A DNA stretch of 9,382 nucleotides from Actinomycetota bacterium. Its GTDB lineage: Bacteria; Actinomycetota; Actinomycetes; S36-B12. Of this stretch, positions 5,655-9,382 are shown in pieces. Each line of letters opens with the position of its first letter. Positions within the stretch are counted from its first letter, which is position 1. The stretch is taken from the NCBI GenBank assembly GCA_947472655.1, contig CANJCG010000062.1, forward strand, positions 1 through 9,382. Reading direction: 5' to 3'. Below the pieces are notes generated by a model. The model was not told the origin of the DNA. It made no database searches and saw nothing but the letters and a program-made list of their open reading frames with translations. The position numbers and the translations under genes are program-made.

Positions 5655-6119
5655 CTAGGTCAGTGCTAAATCGCGGATCAACTTAGCCACATGGCCGGTG
5701 GCCTTCACGTTAAAAAACGCATGCTCGATTTTCCCGGCTGGGCTGATCACGAAAGTTGATCGAATCACTCCGACGACTGTCTTGCCGTAGAGCTTCTTTT
5801 CCCCGAAGGCTCCGTATTTGGTGAGCACTTCCTTTTCTGGGTCAGAGAGCAAAATGATCTTGAGGTCTTCTTGTTCCCGGAACTTTGCTAACTTTTCTGG
5901 CTTATCAGGGGATATGCCGATGATGACGAAATCTAAAGAACTGAATAGTTTCAAGTTATCCGTGAAGTCGCAGGCTTGCTTGGTGCAGCCTGGAGTTAAT
6001 GCCGCAGGATAGAAATACAAAATCACGCGCTTGCCTTTGAATTGCGAAAGCCGAATGGTTTCGCCAGCGTCATTCTTCAAGGAGAACGCGGGGGCTGTGT
6101 CTTTAATTTCCAGTGCCAT
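5655..6119 (-). CDS. bcp: Bcp/PrxQ-type thiol peroxiredoxin
   Basis: This cytoplasmic peroxiredoxin reduces hydrogen peroxide and organic hydroperoxides using thiols, with recycling by thioredoxin. The 154-residue product has the AhpC/TSA-thioredoxin fold. FYPAALTPGCTKQACDF (36-52) carries Thr42, the peroxidatic Cys45 and the resolving Cys50 five residues later, the spacing of the two-cysteine BCP subclass. Further family features are the N-terminal DTAPAFSLKNDAG, GISPDKPEKLAKF, LLSDPEKEV and VIRSTFVI with the conserved Arg. Length is normal. ATG 6119 fits the MALEIKDTAPAF start; no Shine-Dalgarno sequence precedes it, while TAGAGT lies six bases upstream. It runs the same way as the znu genes, but its own promoter suggests separate transcription. 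Confidence 0.95.
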   Translation of the reverse strand: MALEIKDTAPAFSLKNDAGETIRLSQFKGKRVILYFYPAALTPGCTKQACDFTDNLKLFSSLDFVIIGISPDKPEKLAKFREQEDLKIILLSDPEKEVLTKYGAFGEKKLYGKTVVGVIRSTFVISPAGKIEHAFFNVKATGHVAKLIRDLALT

Positions 6120-6125
6120 GGGAGC

Positions 6126-6131
6126 ACTCTA
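6126..6131 (-). promoter_or_regulatory. Predicted -10 element of bcp (TAGAGT), leaderless start
   Basis: On minus the sequence reads CATTAGAGTGCTCCC directly before the bcp ATG, so TAGAGT ends six bases before the start codon and no ribosome binding site intervenes. It shares the 12 bases CATTAGAGTGCT with the rph promoter. No clear -35 is seen 16-18 bases upstream. Confidence 0.5.
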
Positions 6132-6163
6132 ATGAAAAGCGCAAAACAATGTAGGGACGTTGC

Positions 6164-7042
6164 CTAACGAGTAATCGGCGCCAGGGCCGAAGCATCCGTA
6201 TGTGAATCAAGGCCAGCTGAACGATGCAGCCCACGCGTTCCAGTGATTGCTAGTACGACCAGGAAGAGTGCAGCACCAACGAGCACGATCATGGTGCCCG
6301 ATGGCACTCCTGCGTAGTAGCTGATGTACATGCCAACAAGCCCACAAAAGGTGCCGATAATGGTGCTGTAGGTCAGCATTCGACTAAATGAGTCAGTGAG
6401 CATGCGGGCGATCACCGCTGGGATGACAAGCATTGCCGCGACCAGAGTTACGCCGATGACTGTCAACGTTGCCAGAATCGATAGCGAAAGCACGATCATC
6501 AGCATTGCTTCTATCCGAGACACATTCACGCCGGAGACTGCAGCAACGTCTGGGTCAAAGGTACTGAAAAGAAGAGCGCGGTAGCGCAAGAAAACAAAGG
6601 CTGCAGTCAAGATCGTTACAGCCACGAGACCGATGATCTGTTCGCCGCTAATACCCAGGATGCTGCCAAAGAGTGCATTCTCAAACGATGGTCCACTCGT
6701 GCCGAATTTGGCAAAGAGGGCAACACCTAACGCAAACGAAGCTGTGGTGATGACGCCGATAGCGGCATCCGCGCCAAGTCTGCTGCGCTTTGTTACTGCA
6801 GTGATTGCCAATGCCGAAGCGATGCCCCAGATGCCTGCGCCGAGAATATAAAAACTCGAAGCAAAGAGTTGTGCTGCAGCAAAGCCGCCAAAGATGGAGT
6901 GTGACAACCCGTGGCCGATATAACTCATCCCGCGCAGCACGATGAAGACACCGATAAAACCGAGTAAAGCTCCAGAAAGACTCGCGACGAATAAGCCTTT
7001 CTGAAAAAAAGCGTATTGAAGAGGCTCGAGAAGGGTTTCCAT
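6164..7042 (-). CDS. znuB: Zinc-type metal ABC transporter, membrane permease (ABC-3/ZnuB family)
   Basis: ZnuB-type permeases form the membrane channel of metal-chelate ABC importers and pair with the ATPase and binding protein encoded upstream. The 292-residue product is strongly hydrophobic, with about eight predicted helices from residue 20 onward. It carries the family segment VLRGMSYIGHGLSHSIFGG (35-53), whose His-containing helix is conserved in this family, and FDPDVAAVSGVN, part of the cytoplasmic coupling region facing the ATPase. I chose ATG 7042 over the in-frame ATG at 7087 because GGAGG sits five bases upstream and the product then starts METLLEPLQYAFFQK, typical of the family; the longer start would lie inside znuC. 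It starts one base after the znuC stop. The C-terminal tail (about 25 residues) is polar and variable. Confidence 0.92.
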   Translation of the reverse strand: METLLEPLQYAFFQKGLFVASLSGALLGFIGVFIVLRGMSYIGHGLSHSIFGGFAAAQLFASSFYILGAGIWGIASALAITAVTKRSRLGADAAIGVITTASFALGVALFAKFGTSGPSFENALFGSILGISGEQIIGLVAVTILTAAFVFLRYRALLFSTFDPDVAAVSGVNVSRIEAMLMIVLSLSILATLTVIGVTLVAAMLVIPAVIARMLTDSFSRMLTYSTIIGTFCGLVGMYISYYAGVPSGTMIVLVGAALFLVVLAITGTRGLHRSAGLDSHTDASALAPITR

Positions 7043-7043
7043 G

Positions 7044-7829
7044 TCAGCCTCCGTTACGCATGGGGTCGTTGGAGGGCGCTTCATCAATCACGATGCGCAT
7101 TCCAAGGTGCTCCAGAACTTCCATTCGGGCACCAAAGGTCTGTTCAAGAACATCGGGATTCATCACTTCTTCGGGCGCTCCCGAAGCGACGATGCGTTGG
7201 TTAACACACACAAGGTGAGGGAGGTGCGCGGCGATGCCATTTAGATCGTGAGTCGTGAGAACAATTGCGATGCCTTCTTCGTGCAAGTCAGCAAGAAGAT
7301 GCAATACGTCGTGACGCGTAGCTACGTCTACTCCGCTCGTGGGTTCATCGAGCAGCATTACCTGTGGTTGGCGCAGGAGTGCGCGTGCCAAAAACATGCG
7401 CTGTTGCTGGCCACCAGAAAGTTCGCGAATGTGACGTTTTGCTAGTTCGCCGATACTCAGTCGTTCAAGAACATTGCCAACACTTATTTTTTCAGACTTG
7501 CTTGCCCAGGGAAGTTGGTTCGCCGATTTACGCGACATGAGTACGCATTCTTCAACGGTGATCGGAAAATTCCAACTCACTGTTTCAAGTTGCGGAACGT
7601 AAGCGAGCCGTAGATCTTTCGATGCTGAAATCGTTCCGCTCATTGGTTTCAAAGTGCCAAGAAGGAGTCGAAGTAGCGTGGTTTTCCCCGCGCCAGATGG
7701 ACCAACGATGCCGGTGAACTGATCTTCATGAACATGAAAGTTCACGTCTGTCAGAACGGGATGGTGTGTGTAGCCAGCAACCACATCTTTAAGCGTGATT
7801 AATTCCGGCCCTACTCCGGTGCCGGTCAT
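7044..7829 (-). CDS. znuC: Zinc-type metal ABC transporter, ATP-binding protein
   Basis: This cytoplasmic ATPase should power metal import through ZnuB. The 261-residue product has every ABC motif: the aromatic A-loop Tyr20, Walker A GPSGAGKTT (43-51), Q-loop Gln80, signature LSGGQQQR (137-144), Walker B VMLLDEP (157-163) with catalytic Glu162, the D-loop SGVD (165-168) and H-loop His194 in TTHDLN. VAGYTHHPVLTDVNFHV near the N-terminus is typical of ZnuC/MntB-like ATPases. ATG 7829 overlaps the znuA stop in an ATGA arrangement, indicating translational coupling. The C-terminal 60 residues follow a LVCVNQRIVASGAPEEV pattern common to this subfamily. ATPase sequence alone cannot separate zinc from manganese; the zinc call rests on ZnuA. 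Confidence 0.94.
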   Translation of the reverse strand: MTGTGVGPELITLKDVVAGYTHHPVLTDVNFHVHEDQFTGIVGPSGAGKTTLLRLLLGTLKPMSGTISASKDLRLAYVPQLETVSWNFPITVEECVLMSRKSANQLPWASKSEKISVGNVLERLSIGELAKRHIRELSGGQQQRMFLARALLRQPQVMLLDEPTSGVDVATRHDVLHLLADLHEEGIAIVLTTHDLNGIAAHLPHLVCVNQRIVASGAPEEVMNPDVLEQTFGARMEVLEHLGMRIVIDEAPSNDPMRNGG

Positions 7830-8845
7830 TGCGGATACTTCGCGGAGTCAATAAGGGCTGTGCTGGTGCTGACTGCATCAAGATTCTTGGTGGTTCCGCC
7901 GAGCCCGCGAATCATGGTGATGTAGTCATATTTCATCAATCCGAGCCAGGAGTGATCTGCTTCACCCGGAGCCCCGGGAAGGTCATCGTCGCGAAGTGAA
8001 GCTTCGTACTTAGCACCGGTGGCCCGACCGATTTCTTCCAAGACTTTGGAAGGAAAAACTTCAGAGCCAAAAATAGTGGGAACTTTTTGGGCTTTGACTT
8101 GATCGATGAGTGACGCAACTTCAGAAGGTGTTGGGTCGGAGAAGTTTTTCGGTTGAACCGCACCGATGACAGTCCAACCGAAATCTTTCGCGAAATAAGC
8201 GTAAGCATCGTGATACGTAAGGAGCTTAAGATTTCCAGCAGGCACGGTTGCTTGATCTTTAAGTAGGGCCTTGGAGAGTTCAGACACCTTCTTATCGAAG
8301 CGAATGAAGTTTTCAGAGTAGTAGTCGGCATTTTTTGGATCGCGGCGAATGAACTCGTCGCGAATCACTGAGGCGTATTTGGCGGCATAGAGCGGATCAG
8401 TCCAAAGGTGCGGATTTGGCTTGCCCTCACTCTTGGGAAAAGAGAAGTCGTAGATGTAGGCAGATTCAGGTAAAACCTTTGAACCGATTTCGATGAGTTC
8501 GGCGCCGGCTTTCATATTGCTGCGAGCTAGGTCGGCTGTGGGGTCTTCCAGTTTCAAGCCGTTGATGAACACAATGTCGGCCTTGCTCAAGAGTGCAGCA
8601 ACCTGCGGCGCCGGCTCAAAAGTGTGACTGTTGGTGCCCTCGGGAACGATGCCCTCGACCTGAACCTTGTTCCCGCCGATAGACGAAACGATTGAGGTAA
8701 TGGGGGAAACGGTCGTGGCTACGAGCAGTTTCCCGTTGACATCAGGTACTGAAGCAGAAGAAGGCGAGCCAAAATCTGAGCCACAGGCCGTCAGCAACAG
8801 CCCAGCCCCACCGGCAGCGCATACGAACGCCAGACGCTTGATCAC
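7826..8845 (-). CDS. znuA: Zinc-type metal ABC transporter, substrate-binding lipoprotein (ZnuA/TroA, cluster A-I)
   Basis: This membrane-anchored binding protein captures metal outside the cell for ZnuBC. The 339-residue product begins with a lipoprotein signal peptide: Lys3-Arg4, a hydrophobic core, and lipobox LTAC with lipidated Cys21. Likely metal ligands are His74 (NSHTFEP), His146 (NPHLWTDP) and His212 (TYHDAYAYF), with an acidic fourth ligand possibly in RDDDLPG (285-291). A His at the third position is typical of zinc binders (TroA, ZnuA), whereas manganese binders such as PsaA have Glu there. There is no His-rich loop between the first two ligands. EVFPSKVLEEIGRATG (262-277) is the usual second-lobe segment. 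The GTG at 8845 sits six bases after a TAGTCT -10 box, suggesting a leaderless mRNA. Confidence 0.93.
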   Translation of the reverse strand: MIKRLAFVCAAGGAGLLLTACGSDFGSPSSASVPDVNGKLLVATTVSPITSIVSSIGGNKVQVEGIVPEGTNSHTFEPAPQVAALLSKADIVFINGLKLEDPTADLARSNMKAGAELIEIGSKVLPESAYIYDFSFPKSEGKPNPHLWTDPLYAAKYASVIRDEFIRRDPKNADYYSENFIRFDKKVSELSKALLKDQATVPAGNLKLLTYHDAYAYFAKDFGWTVIGAVQPKNFSDPTPSEVASLIDQVKAQKVPTIFGSEVFPSKVLEEIGRATGAKYEASLRDDDLPGAPGEADHSWLGLMKYDYITMIRGLGGTTKNLDAVSTSTALIDSAKYPQ

Positions 8846-8851
8846 CGCGAC

Positions 8852-8880
8852 AGACTAATTGAAAATCTCACTAATTGCAA
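8852..8880 (-). promoter_or_regulatory. znuA promoter with -35 and -10
   Basis: On minus, TTGCAA (8880-8875) and TAGTCT (8857-8852) are separated by exactly 17 bases, and six bases remain to the GTG start. It is the best two-box promoter in the window. It should drive znuA-znuC-znuB as a leaderless transcript. Confidence 0.6.
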
Positions 8881-8890
8881 AAGACTTGCA
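8854..8890. repeat. Repeats over the znuA promoter, candidate metal-regulator operator
   Basis: ACTAATTG occurs twice, at 8854-8861 and 8870-8877, 16 bases apart; the first copy overlaps the -10 and the second the -35. An inverted repeat TGCAA-AAGAC-TTGCA (8876-8890) overlaps the -35. The placement suits a Zur-like repressor, but the sequence is not the usual actinobacterial Zur palindrome: TGAAAAT (8860-8866) looks like one half-site without a partner. Confidence 0.35.
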
Positions 8891-8941
8891 GTAACGGTTC
8901 CACCGAACACCCGCATTTGCCAGGACCCCATGAGCTCCGCG

Positions 8942-8947
8942 TAGTCT
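8942..8947 (+). promoter_or_regulatory. Predicted -10 element of the DUF3618-like gene (TAGTCT)
   Basis: TAGTCT lies seven bases before the GTG at 8955, with no Shine-Dalgarno sequence. The hexamer is identical to the znuA -10 on the opposite strand of the same 109-base divergent gap. A -35 is unclear. Confidence 0.4.
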
Positions 8948-8954
8948 TATCAAC

Positions 8955-9221
8955 GTGACGATGGAAGTAATTGAGCAAAGCGAACCCTCTCTAGATGAGT
9001 TAGTCGCTGAGATCACTGCTGCCCGAACTGAACTTCTTGCTTCAGTTGAGAACCTCAAAAGCCAGTTCACCAGTGCTTCGTTACGCCAGCGGGGGATGAA
9101 CGCAGTCACCGGTGTATTCACTGACGAGTTCGGCGGTATTAAGCCCAAGCGCGTGGGCAGTATTGCTGGAGTAGTTGCAGGGGTTGTCGGGCTCAAAATA
9201 TTGGCCCGCCGACACCGCTGA
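8955..9221 (+). CDS. Small DUF3618-like protein with C-terminal membrane segment
   Basis: This 88-residue protein has an N-terminal soluble helix, SLDELVAEITAARTELLASV (about 11-30), resembling the DUF3618 motif of an acidic helix followed by Arg-Thr-Glu-Leu. A linker follows, then a glycine- and valine-rich hydrophobic segment VGSIAGVVAGVVGLKILA (67-84) and a basic tail RRHR. Together these suggest a single-pass protein with its basic C-terminus at the membrane face. DUF3618 function is unknown. In M. tuberculosis a gene of this type (Rv2520c, as I recall) lies beside bcp; here the znu operon lies between the two. GTG 8955 is chosen from the upstream -10 spacing; ATG 8961 would shorten it by two residues. 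Confidence 0.75.
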   Translation: MTMEVIEQSEPSLDELVAEITAARTELLASVENLKSQFTSASLRQRGMNAVTGVFTDEFGGIKPKRVGSIAGVVAGVVGLKILARRHR

Positions 9222-9241
9222 AACCTGCACCTGCATGTTTG

Positions 9242-9259
9242 GCCGCTTTCGCAAGCGGC
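9242..9259 (+). terminator. Hairpin after the DUF3618-like gene, probable terminator
   Basis: GCCGCTT (9242-9248) pairs perfectly with AAGCGGC (9253-9259) around a TCGC loop, about 20 bases past the stop codon. It is followed by TAGAGTTAGACC, not a T-run, so it would be a U-poor terminator of the kind common in Actinobacteria. Its right arm abuts the -10 candidate of the next transcript. Confidence 0.45.
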
Positions 9260-9277
9260 TAGAGTTAGACCTATAAC
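9260..9277 (+). promoter_or_regulatory. Candidate promoter region of the SAM-I riboswitch transcript
   Basis: Two -10 candidates are present: TAGAGT at 9260-9265 and TATAAC at 9272-9277. With TATAAC, transcription would start near 9284, right at the riboswitch; with TAGAGT, about 13 bases earlier. Neither has a convincing -35. Confidence 0.4.
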
Positions 9278-9284
9278 TGAATAC

Positions 9285-9382
9285 CTCATCCAGAGGGGCA
9301 GAGGGATACGGCCCGTTGAAGCCCCGGCAACCTATTTGATAACTCGCTTGCGAGGCCAATCAAAGTTCGGTGCCAACTCCGA
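9285..9382 (+). ncRNA. SAM-I (S-box) riboswitch, 3' part outside window
   Basis: The sequence carries the S-box core in order: CTCATCCAGAGGGGCAGAGG (P1 5' strand and P2), GATACGGCCCGTTGAAGCCCC (kink-turn and P2 return, 9304-9324), GGCAACC, then a P3 arm formed by TTTGAT (9335-9340) with ATCAAA (9359-9364) and an apical CTCG/CGAG stem, then GGTGCCAACTCC. The P4 arm and the closing P1 strand lie beyond the edge. SAM binding should switch off a methionine- or SAM-synthesis gene on plus just downstream; that gene is not visible. Confidence 0.93.

Noticed and set aside
7041..7445. Plus-strand open frames opposite znuC.
   Set aside because: They are antisense to a complete ABC ATPase, have no ribosome site and read as shadow translations of its coding strand.
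9081..9359. Minus-strand frame of 92 codons spanning the DUF3618-like gene and the riboswitch.
   Set aside because: It crosses the conserved riboswitch core and the hairpin, and has no family resemblance or ribosome site.
1..9382. Mobile elements, CRISPR arrays, toxin-antitoxin or phage genes.
   Set aside because: No transposase or integrase motifs, no regularly spaced repeats, and every sizeable stretch is explained by housekeeping genes.

Overview
The window looks like a chromosomal housekeeping segment from a compact actinobacterium (Actinomycetota) of roughly balanced GC content. The main clue is gene order. A plus-strand run of clpS, a DUF2017 gene, a JAMM peptidase, a GG-ending MoaD/ThiS-like protein, an R217-type cysteine synthase, murI, rph and rdgB follows the order I recall for Mycobacterium tuberculosis Rv1331-Rv1341. 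Promoter-like hexamers of the TAGNNT type and several starts without a leader also fit Actinobacteria. Gaps are short, which recalls small-genome aquatic actinobacteria, but I cannot name the genus.

Layout. Bases 2-85 hold the last codons of an unidentified protein. Bases 129-2721 carry clpS, DUF2017, mec, cysO and cysM, all on plus. A hairpin at 2768-2802 lies between cysM and a convergent minus-strand gene for a four-helix membrane protein (2813-3226) and looks like a shared terminator. murI, rph and rdgB follow on plus (3335-5537). From about 5544 to 8845 everything is on minus: a tRNA-Leu(UAG), a bcp-type peroxiredoxin, and a zinc-type ABC importer operon transcribed znuA-znuC-znuB. A small DUF3618-like gene (8955-9221) runs divergently from znuA. 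The right end (9285-9382) is the 5' part of a SAM-I riboswitch, whose regulated gene lies outside the window.

How it works together. Mec, CysO and CysM form the protein-thiocarboxylate route to cysteine: CysM joins O-phosphoserine to the sulfur-loaded C-terminus of CysO, and Mec then releases cysteine. ClpS is the N-degron adaptor of the Clp protease. MurI supplies D-glutamate for peptidoglycan, RNase PH trims tRNA 3' ends, and RdgB removes non-canonical purine nucleotides. Bcp reduces peroxides, ZnuABC imports zinc or a similar metal, and the riboswitch senses SAM.

I found no mobile element, CRISPR array, phage gene or clearly new system. The most interesting material is regulatory: a repeated CATTAGAGT-like promoter element placed so that rph, bcp, znuA and the DUF3618 gene would be leaderless or nearly so, a repeat cluster over the znuA promoter, and a hairpin abutting the riboswitch promoter.
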